From the NCBI GenBank assembly GCA_021208685.1, contig JAJOJJ010000044.1, positions 1 through 51,229 on the forward strand: a DNA stretch of 51,229 bases, given 5' to 3'. A model generated the notes under the pieces. The model made no database searches, was not told the DNA's origin, and saw only the letters and a list, made by a program, of their open reading frames with translations. A program made the position numbers and the translations under genes. The stretch is from Saccharospirillaceae bacterium (GTDB lineage: Bacteria > Pseudomonadota > Gammaproteobacteria > Pseudomonadales > Oceanobacteraceae). Shown here piece by piece: positions 37,134 through 46,007 of this stretch (position 1 is its first letter; every line of letters starts with the position of its first letter).

Positions 37134-38034
37134 GCCCTGTTCTGTCCTGCGCCATGAGTTTACCGCCATGGCGTCACCCTGCTGCTTCCACCTGCCCGAC
37201 CTGCCCGGCATTCATAACCTGGCGCAGGCAATGGAAGCCGAAGTGCGCCGCATTGAGCAGAAATACAGCCGCTACCGCCACGACAGCGTGCTGTCGCGTC
37301 TCAATGCGCACGCCGGAAAAACCAGCGTTATTGATGCTGAAACCGCCTGGCTGCTGAATTACGCCAGGGTGTGTTTTGAGCAGAGCGATGGTCTGTTTGA
37401 TATCAGCTCCGGCATCCTGCGCAGCGCCTGGGATTTCCGCAGCCCAAGCCTGCCAGCCGAGGCAACGCTGAATGCGCTGTTACCGCGTATCGGCCTGACA
37501 CGGCTGCGACTGCAGGAAAACGAATTGCTCATGCCTGCTGATATGGAACTGGACTTCGGCGGCATCGGCAAGGAGTACGCCGCCGACTGTGCCGCCGCCA
37601 TTGCCCGCAATGCCGGCGTGCATCAGGGCATTGTTGATCTGGGCGGCGACCTGCACATTCTCGGCCCGAAAATCACCGCACAGGGGGAACAACCCTGGCT
37701 GCTCGGCGTGCGCAATCCGCGCCAGCCAGAACAAGCCATTGCCCAATTACCGGTCTATCGGGGCGGCATGGCCACCAGTGGCGATTACGAGCGCTATTTT
37801 GAGCTGGATGGCCGCCGCTACTGCCATCTGCTTAATCCTCATACCGGCTGGCCGGTCAGTTATTGGGCATCGGTGACCGTACTGGCTCCGTCCTGCCTGC
37901 TGGCCGGCACCTTATCCAGCATTGCCATGCTGCGTGAAGCCAGCGCCACAAACTGGCTGCAGGAACAGGATGTTCATGCCCTGCTGATCGAACCCTCCCT
38001 GCAGCTGCAGGCACTGACGCCCCCGGCAGGCTGA
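37117..38034 (+). CDS. apbE: ApbE-type FAD:protein FMN transferase
   Basis: ApbE attaches FMN from FAD to a Ser/Thr in target proteins using Mg2+. Conserved parts are seen: EFTAMASPC at the start, SRYRHDSVLSRLN, the LDFGGIGKEYAAD segment (about residues 148-159 of the longest frame), IVDLGGDLHILG, and SGDYERYFELDGRRYCHLLNPHTG. The length of about 305 fits the family core. No signal peptide or lipobox is visible, unlike most ApbE proteins, which work in the periplasm. The start is uncertain (TTG at 37111 or 37117), overlapping the DUF3570 stop by about 17-23 bases, so translation is probably coupled. Confidence 0.88.
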   Translation: MNTAIEPCSVLRHEFTAMASPCCFHLPDLPGIHNLAQAMEAEVRRIEQKYSRYRHDSVLSRLNAHAGKTSVIDAETAWLLNYARVCFEQSDGLFDISSGILRSAWDFRSPSLPAEATLNALLPRIGLTRLRLQENELLMPADMELDFGGIGKEYAADCAAAIARNAGVHQGIVDLGGDLHILGPKITAQGEQPWLLGVRNPRQPEQAIAQLPVYRGGMATSGDYERYFELDGRRYCHLLNPHTGWPVSYWASVTVLAPSCLLAGTLSSIAMLREASATNWLQEQDVHALLIEPSLQLQALTPPAG

Positions 38035-38133
38035 GTCAGTGATTGGCGGCCCGGGCACGGATGCCATTGGCCGTTACGCCTAATGGCTGATATAAAGAGG
38101 CCTTCAATAAGAAAAACATCAGCAGGTCAGACT

Positions 38134-39681
38134 ATGGAAACGCCGAGTGCCACTGCCGTCAGCAATCCCACACCCCTAACCGCCACATCCGCCGCCGCGC
38201 CGGAGTTTGAATACCGTCAGCATGATGCCCTCGGCCTTGCCGATCTGATCCGTCGTGGTGAAACCTCTGCCAACGAACTGCTGGACATGGCCATCGCCCG
38301 CGCCGAAGCCGTTAATCCCGACATCAACGCCATCATTACCCCGCTGTACGATTATGGCCGCGCACAGATCGACGCCGGTTTGCCGGAGGGGGCCTTCTCC
38401 GGTGTGCCCTTTCTGCTCAAAGATTTACTCTGCGCCCTCGAAGGCACGCCGTTAAGCAACGGCAGCAACGCATTAAAAGACCGTATGTCACCGCGCGACA
38501 GCGAGCTGGTTAAGCGTTTCCGTAGCAGTGGTCTGGTGTTCTTTGGCAAAACCAACACCCCCGAACTGGGACTGATGGGCGTTACCGAACCCAAAGCCTT
38601 TGGCCCAAGCCGCAATCCCTGGAACCTTAACCACACCCCCGGTGGTTCCAGCGGAGGCTCTGCCGCCGCCATTGCTGCCGGTATTGTGCCAATGGCTTCT
38701 GGTGGCGATGGCGGTGGCTCTATCCGTATTCCCGCCGCCTGCTGTGGTTTATTTGGTCTTAAGCCCAGCCGCGGACGAGTACCGACCGGCCCCTATGCGC
38801 AGGAATTCTGGGACGGAGCCGCGACCGAACACGTGATCACCCGCAGCGTCCGTGACAGTGCCGCAATGCTGGATGTTATTGCCGGGCCGGATGGCTCCAG
38901 CCCTTACCCGTTACGCAGCCGCAATGACTATCTTGCTTGCCTCAGTCAGCCACTGCGCAAACTGCGCATTGGCTACACCAGCACATCCTTTATTGGCCGC
39001 CCGGTCAGTGCCGATGCGGTAGCCGCTGTTGAGCACAGTGTGACCCTGCTGCAGCAGCTTGGTCATGACACCGAACCTGTCGACATTCAGCTCGACGGAG
39101 AAGCGCTGGCCGACAGCTACCTCACCATGTATTTCGGCCATGTTGCTGCCGACCTCGAATTTATGGCCCGGCAATTGGGCAGCCGGATGAGCAATCTGGA
39201 TGTGGAAGACGCCACCAAAGTGCTGGGCTTCCTCGGTAAAACCATTTCCGCCGCCGATTTCGTGCTGGCCAAGCGCCGCTGGAATGATTTTGCCCAGACC
39301 ATGCACCTGTTTCACCAGCGCTATGATCTGTTGCTGACCCCGACACTGGGTTCAGAACCTGTAACGGTTGGCAGCTTTGAACCACCCGTCTGGGAAGCCA
39401 TGGCGATGAAAGTGATCAATGCCTTTGGTCTGCACAAACTGCTATTAAAAAGCGGCATGGTGAAACAGATGGCGCTGGATAATCTGGAAAAACTGCCATT
39501 TACCCAACTGGCGAACCTGACCGGCCAACCGGCGATGTCGGTACCCCTATACTGGACCGCCAACAACCTGCCGCTGGGTTCGCAGTTTATTGCCCCCATG
39601 GGTGACGAACACACTCTGCTGCAGCTGGCGCAACAGCTGGAACAGGCGCAGCCCTGGATGCAGCGCATCCCGGATTTATAA
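38134..39681 (+). CDS. Amidase, amidase-signature family
   Basis: The 515-residue enzyme has the Ser-cisSer-Lys machinery: FLLKDLL with the catalytic Lys, and TPGGSSGGSAAAIAAGIVPMASGGDGGGSIRIPAACCGLFGLKPSRGR with the Gly/Ser-rich signature. It hydrolyses a carboxylic amide; the substrate is unknown. It is not GatA since no gatC/gatB lie near. The start ATG 38134 has AGG eight bases upstream; another in-frame ATG at 38083 has no ribosome site. Its last codons lie in the first copy of a 25-bp tandem repeat. Confidence 0.9.
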   Translation: METPSATAVSNPTPLTATSAAAPEFEYRQHDALGLADLIRRGETSANELLDMAIARAEAVNPDINAIITPLYDYGRAQIDAGLPEGAFSGVPFLLKDLLCALEGTPLSNGSNALKDRMSPRDSELVKRFRSSGLVFFGKTNTPELGLMGVTEPKAFGPSRNPWNLNHTPGGSSGGSAAAIAAGIVPMASGGDGGGSIRIPAACCGLFGLKPSRGRVPTGPYAQEFWDGAATEHVITRSVRDSAAMLDVIAGPDGSSPYPLRSRNDYLACLSQPLRKLRIGYTSTSFIGRPVSADAVAAVEHSVTLLQQLGHDTEPVDIQLDGEALADSYLTMYFGHVAADLEFMARQLGSRMSNLDVEDATKVLGFLGKTISAADFVLAKRRWNDFAQTMHLFHQRYDLLLTPTLGSEPVTVGSFEPPVWEAMAMKVINAFGLHKLLLKSGMVKQMALDNLEKLPFTQLANLTGQPAMSVPLYWTANNLPLGSQFIAPMGDEHTLLQLAQQLEQAQPWMQRIPDL

Positions 39682-39727
39682 GATGCAGCGCATCCCGGAT
39701 TTATACGATGCAGCGCATCCCGGTTTA
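39657..39727 (+). repeat. 25-bp tandem repeat at the end of the amidase gene
   Basis: Three copies of a unit GATGCAGCGCATCCCGGATT-TATAA/C begin at 39657, 39682 and 39707 (the last partial and with one change). The first copy encodes the last residues (MQRIPDL) and stop of the amidase, so the gene end has been duplicated downstream. Confidence 0.92.
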
Positions 39728-39781
39728 ATGAGATACCCAGTGCCCCGCACAACAAGTACAGAATAAAGATGAAAAGGCCTT

Positions 39782-39806
39782 CCACAATCCTGTCACAGGA
39801 TTGTGG
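39782..39806. promoter_or_regulatory. Perfect inverted repeat upstream of the SDR gene
   Basis: CCACAATCCTG and CAGGATTGTGG are perfect 11-bp arms around a three-base centre, 40 bases before the SDR start. There is no T-run, so it may be an operator rather than a terminator. Confidence 0.45.
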
Positions 39807-39846
39807 CAAACTGGCCCCGACCGATAACAATTAAAAGATTGCCAAC

Positions 39847-40698
39847 ATGCCCATGAATACTAAAACCGTTCTGATTACCGGCTGCTCATCTGGTATTGGC
39901 CGTGCCCTGACTGAAGAATTTCTGCGCCACGGTTATCGGGTGTATGCCGCTGCGCGCAATACGGCCAGCCTGTCCAACCTCACCAGCGATCGTTTAATCC
40001 CGCTGCCAATGGATGTCAACAACGCGGATGATATCCAACAGGCCGTCAACCTTATCCGTGAAGGTTCAGGCCATCTCAACTGCCTGATCAACAATGCCGG
40101 TTATGCCGCCATGGGGCCGGTTGCTGAACTCAGCTATGACTCTTTACAACAACAATTTGCCACCAATGTCTTTGCCCCCGTTGCTCTGACCAAAGCGTTA
40201 TTACCGTTATTACAGGCTGGCCAGAATGAAAAACATCCGGCTCAGGTGGTTAACATCGGTTCCGTTTCCGGCATTCTGACCACTCCGTTTTCTGGTGCAT
40301 ACTGCGCGACCAAAGCCGCTCTGCATGCATTATCAGATGCACTGCGTATGGAACTTGCCCCGTTTAATATTCAGGTCATTACCGTACAACCCGGAGCCAT
40401 CCAATCAAAATTCGGCGATAACTCGCTGGCCAATCTGGGCGATCTGATTCAGCCGGATTCTCTCTATGCGCCGCTGAAAAAACAGATTCAGGCACGGGCA
40501 ACCGCTTCTCAGGACAACCCCACTCCGGCGGCGGATTTTGCCCGCGAATTAATGGCACAGCTATTAAGCCAGCCCGACCCGGTAATCCGTATCGGCAATG
40601 GCAGCCGGGCTCTGCCTTTTATGAAGCGCTGGATTCCGCTTCCCCTGCTCGACAAAATCCTCAGTAAAAAATTTGGTCTGCTGACATTAAAACGCTGA
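39847..40698 (+). CDS. Short-chain dehydrogenase/reductase
   Basis: The 283-residue protein has the classical SDR marks: TGCSSGIG near the start for NAD(P) binding, NNAGYAAMG, the active-site pattern YCATKAA (Tyr-x-x-x-Lys) and a preceding Ser in VNIGSVSGIL. It oxidises or reduces a carbonyl or alcohol; the substrate is not indicated. Gene stands alone, followed by a terminator shared with zapE. Confidence 0.92.
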   Translation: MPMNTKTVLITGCSSGIGRALTEEFLRHGYRVYAAARNTASLSNLTSDRLIPLPMDVNNADDIQQAVNLIREGSGHLNCLINNAGYAAMGPVAELSYDSLQQQFATNVFAPVALTKALLPLLQAGQNEKHPAQVVNIGSVSGILTTPFSGAYCATKAALHALSDALRMELAPFNIQVITVQPGAIQSKFGDNSLANLGDLIQPDSLYAPLKKQIQARATASQDNPTPAADFARELMAQLLSQPDPVIRIGNGSRALPFMKRWIPLPLLDKILSKKFGLLTLKR

Positions 40699-40755
40699 GG
40701 CGAATGTGCAACACGACAGCCATAAAAAGCATCGTCCAAACAATTCGCATAATGC

Positions 40756-40786
40756 AAAAAAACCACAGCCTGAGCTGTGGTTTTTT
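40756..40786. terminator. Bidirectional terminator between SDR and zapE
   Basis: AAAAAAACCACAGC and GCTGTGGTTTTTT form a strong stem with a two-sided A/T run and short loop, between two convergent genes. Confidence 0.92.
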
Positions 40787-40812
40787 ATGGGTTTACCTAC
40801 ACTGCAACCGGC

Positions 40813-41928
40813 TTATTCAGCCCGGTGTTCACGTGCAAGGTAGTCATGTGACTGCATTTCCAGCATACGCGAGGTGGTGCGCTGAAATTCGAACTCCAGT
40901 TTACCCTGACCATAAATAACCGGAATCGCAGCATCGGCCGACATAATCACCTTGACGCCACGGTCATAAAACTCATCAATCAGGTTGATGTAGCGGCGGG
41001 CCAGATCATCATTTTTGCTTCCCATGACCGGCACATTGGAAATCAGAATGGCATGAAACTGCTTACCCAGCTCAATGTAATCGTTCTGCGAACGCGGGCC
41101 ATCGCACAGGGCGGTAAATTCAAACCAGGCGATGTCATCACACAATGCCTTAACCGGAATTTTTCGCCCCAGAATTTCCACCGTGCAGTTGGTTTTAACG
41201 TGGCGCGGATCGGCAATCAGACTGTCGAAACTTTTCTGCAGACTGGCTTCGGCACCGTCATCCAGCGGGTAATGGTACAGCTCGGCCTGCTCCAGCGTGC
41301 GCAGACGGTAATCAACGCCCGAATCGACATTCACCACCTCGGTGTACTTGTTTAAAAGCCTGATCGCCGGAATAAAACGGTCACGCTGCAGACCATTTTT
41401 GTACAACCCATCCGGCACAATATTGGAGGTTGCCACCAGCGTTACGCCACGACTGAACAGCGCCTGCATCAGACCGCCCAGAATCATGGCATCGCCAATA
41501 TCGGACACGAAAAATTCATCAAAACAAATCACTACCGCTTCATCGGCAATACGGTCAGCAACGATATTCAGCGGGTTTTTCTCACCGGCCAGCGTGGTCA
41601 GATCACGGTGTACACGCTGCATAAAGCGGTGAAAGTGAGTACGCATTTTACGCTCAAACGGCAGGGCATCGTAAAAGGTATCCACCAGATAGGTTTTACC
41701 GCGCCCGACTCCGCCCCAGAAATAAATCCCCTTTTCCGGTTCCGGTTGTTTTTTGCTCAGCTTAGCCGCCAACTTTCCGAACAGCCCCTGCTGCGTCCGG
41801 CGGTTTTCTGCAGCCACCAGATCATCAAACAGGCGTTGCAGATGCTTTACCGCCATTTCCTGCGCAGCATCATAGGAAAAGTCATCACGTAACAGATCGG
41901 CTTGATAGAGTTCCCAGGGCGTAGACAC
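40813..41928 (-). CDS. zapE: Cell division ATPase ZapE (AFG1 family)
   Basis: The 371-residue cytoplasmic ATPase has Walker A GGVGRGKT (72-79), Walker B VICFDEFFV, and the AFG1-family FHRFMQRVH stretch. ZapE acts on the Z-ring late in cell division and under stress. The arrangement, with no membrane segment and family-typical length, is standard. Confidence 0.93.
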   Translation of the reverse strand: MSTPWELYQADLLRDDFSYDAAQEMAVKHLQRLFDDLVAAENRRTQQGLFGKLAAKLSKKQPEPEKGIYFWGGVGRGKTYLVDTFYDALPFERKMRTHFHRFMQRVHRDLTTLAGEKNPLNIVADRIADEAVVICFDEFFVSDIGDAMILGGLMQALFSRGVTLVATSNIVPDGLYKNGLQRDRFIPAIRLLNKYTEVVNVDSGVDYRLRTLEQAELYHYPLDDGAEASLQKSFDSLIADPRHVKTNCTVEILGRKIPVKALCDDIAWFEFTALCDGPRSQNDYIELGKQFHAILISNVPVMGSKNDDLARRYINLIDEFYDRGVKVIMSADAAIPVIYGQGKLEFEFQRTTSRMLEMQSHDYLAREHRAE

Positions 41929-42064
41929 GGACAGTCTCCCTTATATGAATGGGATATCAGAAGAATTCAGGGCGCGCAATTTAACCAAGCATGGGCAAAA
42001 GTGCAAATCCTGACCAAGGTCGGACGGCAGGAAACACCTGCCAGTCATAACCGTCCGTTTGTCC

Positions 42065-42712
42065 TCAGCCAAGCTCCGCCAGCCCTAACAGCGGCGTCCA
42101 GTCTTCCTGCAAACTGGCTTTAAGATCGGTCAGGCGGCCATGAAAGAAATGGCTCCCCTCAGAGAACACCTGATAATGCGGCGTTGGCACCACCCGCTCA
42201 GCCCAGTCGCTGACTTCATCAAAGGGCACCACTTCATCGGCATCGCCCATGTAGATAAAGGTTTCAAACTCATAAGGCAGCTGATTCGGCGCATCGAAGT
42301 GATGCACCGCCGGCGCCAGCAACACCAGCGCAGCAATGCCTTCCGGTGCACGGCAGGCGCTCAGGCAGGCCATCCCGGCACCAAACGAAAATCCGGCCAG
42401 AATCACCTGCTGCCAGCCCAGTTCGTTGCGCGCATAACTCAGCGCCGCCAGCACATCGTCCTGCTCGCCCACACCATGATCATGCGCACCGTCACTGTTG
42501 CCGACACCGCGAAAATTAAAGCGCAGCGTCGGCAACCCCAATCCTGCCGCTGTGCGCGTCACTGTGGTCACGACTTTATTGTCCATCGTACCGTGAAACA
42601 ACGGATGCGGATGGCACATCAATACCCCCAGACGGTTCTGATCCGCCGCCTGCCAGCGGGCGTCCAGCACTCCGGCCGGGCCTGCGATACTGATTTTCTG
42701 TTCCTGTGCCAT
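42065..42712 (-). CDS. Alpha/beta hydrolase (COG2945 type)
   Basis: A 215-residue hydrolase with MCHPHPLFHGTMDNKVV, RFNFRGVGNSDG, the nucleophile elbow GFSFGAG, the acid segment MGDADEVVPFDEV and the histidine in SEGSHFFHG. This is the COG2945-type set. The substrate is unknown. Co-oriented with zapE, 136 bases upstream of it; no shared operon is evident. Confidence 0.88.
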   Translation of the reverse strand: MAQEQKISIAGPAGVLDARWQAADQNRLGVLMCHPHPLFHGTMDNKVVTTVTRTAAGLGLPTLRFNFRGVGNSDGAHDHGVGEQDDVLAALSYARNELGWQQVILAGFSFGAGMACLSACRAPEGIAALVLLAPAVHHFDAPNQLPYEFETFIYMGDADEVVPFDEVSDWAERVVPTPHYQVFSEGSHFFHGRLTDLKASLQEDWTPLLGLAELG

Positions 42713-42922
42713 GGGCTCTTTTCCTCATTAAACGGACAACGGTCCGGCAACGGCAAAAGCCTGCGCTGGCGGGCACTGAGCGGGCCAAACCAAAGCGTCT
42801 GCTTCACCATATGCATATAGCTAAATGTTATTGAATATGCCTTCTTATATATCAGGCAACTTGGTATATTTCGCGCAATTTACATTGCCCCACACCTACC
42901 TTTTGGGAGCCACCTGACCAAA

Positions 42923-43831
42923 ATGACTGACTACAACCTGACGCACTTAAAGCAGCTGGAAGCAGAGAGCATTCATATCATCCGCGAAGTCGCTGCTGAA
43001 TTCGACAATCCGGTGATGCTCTACTCCATCGGCAAAGACTCAGCCGTGATGCTGCATCTGGCCCGTAAGGCCTTTTATCCGGGCAAGCCGCCATTTCCGC
43101 TGCTGCATGTGGATACCACGTGGAAATTCAAAGAAATGATTGAATTCCGCGACAACATGGCAAAAGAAGTGGGCATGGACCTGATCGTACACATCAATCA
43201 GGAAGGTGTGGCACAGGGCGTTGGCCCATTCACCCATGGCTCATCCAAGCACACCGACATCATGAAAACCCAGAGCCTGAAGCAGGCACTGGACAAGTAC
43301 GGTTTTGACGCTGCTTTTGGTGGCGCCCGTCGCGATGAAGAAAAATCCCGCGCCAAAGAGCGCGTGTATTCGTTCCGTGACAGCAAGCACCGCTGGGACC
43401 CTAAAAACCAGCGTCCGGAGCTGTGGAACATCTACAACGGCAAAGTCAACAAAGGCGAAAGTATCCGCGTATTCCCTCTGTCCAACTGGACCGAACTGGA
43501 CATCTGGCAATACATCTACCTCGAAAACATCAACATCGTACCTCTGTACTACGCCGCCAAACGTCCGGTGGTCGAGCGTGACGGCATGCTGATCATGGTC
43601 GATGACGAACGCCTGCCATTAAAAGAAGGTGAAGTACCGGAAATGAAATCCGTACGCTTCCGTACCCTCGGCTGCTACCCGCTGACCGGTGCCGTTGAAT
43701 CTGAGGCAGACACCTTGCCGGAAATTATTCAGGAAATGCTGCTGACCACGACATCCGAGCGTCAGGGCCGTGCCATCGACCACGATTCATCCGGTTCGAT
43801 GGAGAAGAAAAAACAAGAGGGGTATTTCTGA
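42923..43831 (+). CDS. cysD: Sulfate adenylyltransferase subunit 2
   Basis: CysD is the ATP-binding catalytic subunit that with CysN forms adenylyl sulfate from sulfate and ATP, the first step of assimilation. It has the PP-loop [11 protein letters not shown], followed by the CysD-type [19 protein letters not shown] segment and [12 protein letters not shown]. The 302 residues equal the family size. cysN follows with a one-base gap and an AAGAGGGG ribosome site lying in the end of cysD. Confidence 0.97.
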   Translation: MTDYNLTHLKQLEAESIHIIREVAAEFDNPVMLYSIGKDSAVMLHLARKAFYPGKPPFPLLHVDTTWKFKEMIEFRDNMAKEVGMDLIVHINQEGVAQGVGPFTHGSSKHTDIMKTQSLKQALDKYGFDAAFGGARRDEEKSRAKERVYSFRDSKHRWDPKNQRPELWNIYNGKVNKGESIRVFPLSNWTELDIWQYIYLENINIVPLYYAAKRPVVERDGMLIMVDDERLPLKEGEVPEMKSVRFRTLGCYPLTGAVESEADTLPEIIQEMLLTTTSERQGRAIDHDSSGSMEKKKQEGYF

Positions 43832-43832
43832 T

Positions 43833-45446
43833 ATGTCACACCAATCCGATCTGATCGCTGCCGATATTCTCGAATACCTGAAGCAGCACGAAAACAAAGA
43901 ACTGCTGCGCTTTTTAACCTGCGGCAACGTCGACGATGGCAAATCCACCCTGATTGGCCGTTTGCTGCACGACTCCAAAATGATCTATGAAGATCAGCTG
44001 GCCGCCATCGAAAAAGACAGCGCCAAATCCGGCACCACCGGCGAGAAAATCGACCTCGCCCTGCTGGTTGACGGCCTGCAGGCCGAGCGCGAACAAGGCA
44101 TCACCATCGACGTAGCCTACCGCTACTTCAGCACCGCCAAGCGCAAGTTCATCATTGCCGACACTCCGGGACATGAGCAGTACACCCGCAACATGGCCAC
44201 CGGAGCCTCCACCTGTGATCTGGCGATTATTCTGATCGACGCCCGCTACGGCGTGCAGACCCAGACCAAGCGTCACAGCTTTATCGCCTCATTGCTGGGC
44301 ATTAAGCACCTGGTGGTCGCGATCAACAAAATGGACCTGCTCGGCTTCAGCGAAGAACGCTTTAACCAGATCCGCGAAGACTACCTCGACTTCGCCAAAA
44401 ACCTGAACCTCGATCTCGGCAAGATTCACTTTGTACCCATGTCCGCCCTCGACGGTGACAACGTGGTAGAGCGCAGCACGCGCGCTGCCTGGTACAGCGG
44501 CCAGACGCTGATGGAAATTCTCGAAAGCGTGGAAATTGCCAAGGACAAAAACCTGGAAAACTTCCGCCTGCCGGTACAGTACGTTAACCGTCCTAACCTC
44601 GATTTCCGTGGTTTCTGCGGCACCATCGCCTCCGGTATTGTTAAACCGGGCGACACCATCATGGCGCTGCCATCGCAGAAAACCAGTAAGGTTGAAAGCA
44701 TCGTGACCTACGACGGCAACCTCGAAGAAGCCTTCGCCGGTCAGGCCGTCACCCTGACCCTGGAAGACGAAATCGACATCAGCCGTGGCGACGTTATCGT
44801 CAAGCTCGACGACCTGCCAACCGTGGGTAAAAAGCTCAATGCCGACATCGTATGGATGACCGAGAACCCATTAATTCCGGGCAAACCCTACGACCTGAAA
44901 TTCGCCTCCAGCTCCACCGCCGGCACCGTGAGCAAAATCCACCATCTGGTGGACGTCAACACACTGGAACAGAGCCAGGCGGATCAGGTCAACCTGAACG
45001 AAATCGCCCTCGTCGAAGTCTCGCTGGATAAAGCCGTGCCCTTCGATTGCTACAACAGAATCCCAGGCACTGGCGCGTTCATCATCATCGACCGCCTGAG
45101 CAACGTCACCATTGGTGCCGGCATGATCGTTGGCGCCGCCAGCGCATCCGACGACACCACGCCAGTAACCGCTGCCGAAAAAGCCCGCCGCTTCAACCAG
45201 AAGCCAGCCATCATCGCCGTGAACGCCGTGAACGCTGAGCAGGTAGTACAGGGCCTTGACCGCCGTCTGTTTGAAATGGGACGCGTCGCAGCCATTGCCA
45301 GCAACGAACACGCCCAGATTCTGAAAGACGCAGGCCTGGTGGTACTGGTTGCCGGAGGTGCCGATGGCGCCGACATCAGCCTCGCCGCCGATCAGGAAAG
45401 TCTCGACTCCCTGGTCGCCGATCTGCAGGAACAAGGAATCATCTGA
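43833..45446 (+). CDS. cysN: Sulfate adenylyltransferase subunit 1, with degenerate APS-kinase-like tail
   Basis: CysN is the GTPase that couples GTP hydrolysis to adenylyl sulfate formation. Motifs: GNVDDGKS (31-38), [19 protein letters not shown] 43833 is chosen for its ribosome site, family start and spacing; the frame is open upstream within cysD. The 537 residues exceed the 475 of E. coli CysN. The extra 445-537 part begins [15 protein letters not shown], matching the linker and first strand of the CysC (APS kinase) domain of CysNC fusions, but the P-loop position reads [11 protein letters not shown], so kinase activity is not expected. Confidence 0.93.
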   Translation: MSHQSDLIAADILEYLKQHENKELLRFLTCGNVDDGKSTLIGRLLHDSKMIYEDQLAAIEKDSAKSGTTGEKIDLALLVDGLQAEREQGITIDVAYRYFSTAKRKFIIADTPGHEQYTRNMATGASTCDLAIILIDARYGVQTQTKRHSFIASLLGIKHLVVAINKMDLLGFSEERFNQIREDYLDFAKNLNLDLGKIHFVPMSALDGDNVVERSTRAAWYSGQTLMEILESVEIAKDKNLENFRLPVQYVNRPNLDFRGFCGTIASGIVKPGDTIMALPSQKTSKVESIVTYDGNLEEAFAGQAVTLTLEDEIDISRGDVIVKLDDLPTVGKKLNADIVWMTENPLIPGKPYDLKFASSSTAGTVSKIHHLVDVNTLEQSQADQVNLNEIALVEVSLDKAVPFDCYNRIPGTGAFIIIDRLSNVTIGAGMIVGAASASDDTTPVTAAEKARRFNQKPAIIAVNAVNAEQVVQGLDRRLFEMGRVAAIASNEHAQILKDAGLVVLVAGGADGADISLAADQESLDSLVADLQEQGII

Positions 45447-45489
45447 TCCCTGCCCTTTCAGGCTGAACGCAAGCCGCTGAGCAAAACCC

Positions 45490-45520
45490 AAAGCCCCGCC
45501 GGAAACGACGGGGGCTTTTT
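45490..45520 (+). terminator. Terminator after cysN
   Basis: AAAGCCCCGCCG and CGACGGGGGCTTTTT form a stem with a GAAA-type loop and T-run. Confidence 0.88.
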
Positions 45521-45552
45521 ATACGTCGGCCGACGCCTGCGGACAACGCCAC

Positions 45553-45600
45553 AACACCACCCGCAACACCACCCGCAACACCACCCGCAAGACCGCCCGC
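45553..45600. repeat. 12-bp tandem repeat
   Basis: Three exact copies of CAACACCACCCG (45553-45588) and a fourth with two changes (45589-45600) lie in the non-coding gap after cysN. Confidence 0.88.
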
Positions 45601-45743
45601 AACAGCCAGCAGCAACGCTGCCATGCCTGATAAACAACCGCCAACCCGGCCACCATAAAGCGCCGCCAGCACAGCAATACAGGGCCGCCGTCCGGACTTT
45701 ATCGGTGATTAGTAACTCTTTGAAAAATATCAGAAAAAAATGT

Positions 45744-45771
45744 TTGACAGGCAAAAGAATGCTGGCATAAT
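45744..45771 (+). promoter_or_regulatory. Promoter of tRNA-Met
   Basis: TTGACA at 45744-45749 and CATAAT at 45766-45771, 16 bases apart, give a strong sigma-70 type promoter about 60 bases before the tRNA. Confidence 0.75.
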
Positions 45772-45831
45772 ACGCGCCACTTGAACGGAGCAATGCAGCA
45801 CGCATTAATCACTTCCTTCAGGTAATGAAGT

Positions 45832-45908
45832 GGCTATGTAGCTCAGCTGGTTAGAGCACAGCATTCATAATGCTGGGGTCACTGGTTCAAGTCCAGTCAT
45901 AGCTACCA
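45832..45908 (+). tRNA. tRNA-Met (elongator, CAT anticodon)
   Basis: The 77-base sequence folds as a cloverleaf: acceptor GGCTATG/CATAGCT, D arm, anticodon stem CAGCA/TGCTG with loop TTCATAA (anticodon CAT), T arm ACTGG TTCAAGT CCAGT and encoded CCA. The body closely follows bacterial elongator tRNA-Met rather than the initiator or the Ile-CAT type. The acceptor closes with a G1-U72 wobble instead of the usual G-C. The prophage begins directly downstream, so the 3' half is likely within the attachment site. Confidence 0.93.
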
Positions 45909-45920
45909 CGAATTCTAAAG

Positions 45921-45951
45921 GCTAGTAGGTTAACACTTACTAGCTTTTTTT
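45921..45951 (+). terminator. Terminator downstream of tRNA-Met
   Basis: GCTAGTA (45921-45927) and TACTAGC (45938-45944) form a perfect 7-bp stem followed by seven T's. Confidence 0.85.
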
Positions 45952-46007
45952 CGTTTTCTGGGGGTGCCAGTAAAAAACACCTCTACAGCCCGCATAAATC
46001 CTGAATT

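Larger units (their letters stand above)
45447..45831. other. Gap between cysN and tRNA-Met
   Basis: This region contains the cysN terminator, a 12-bp tandem repeat and the tRNA promoter. On the minus strand a small glycine-rich frame overlaps it, but it runs through the terminator and cysN end and is probably not a gene. Confidence 0.5.

Noticed and set aside
45553-45612. Possible CRISPR-like array
   Set aside because: Units are 12 bp without spacers and no cas genes are near, so it is a plain tandem repeat.
45439-45805. Glycine/valine-repeat frames on the minus strand near cysN
   Set aside because: The frames run through the cysN terminator and its coding end; the repeat residues come from the 12-bp non-coding repeat.
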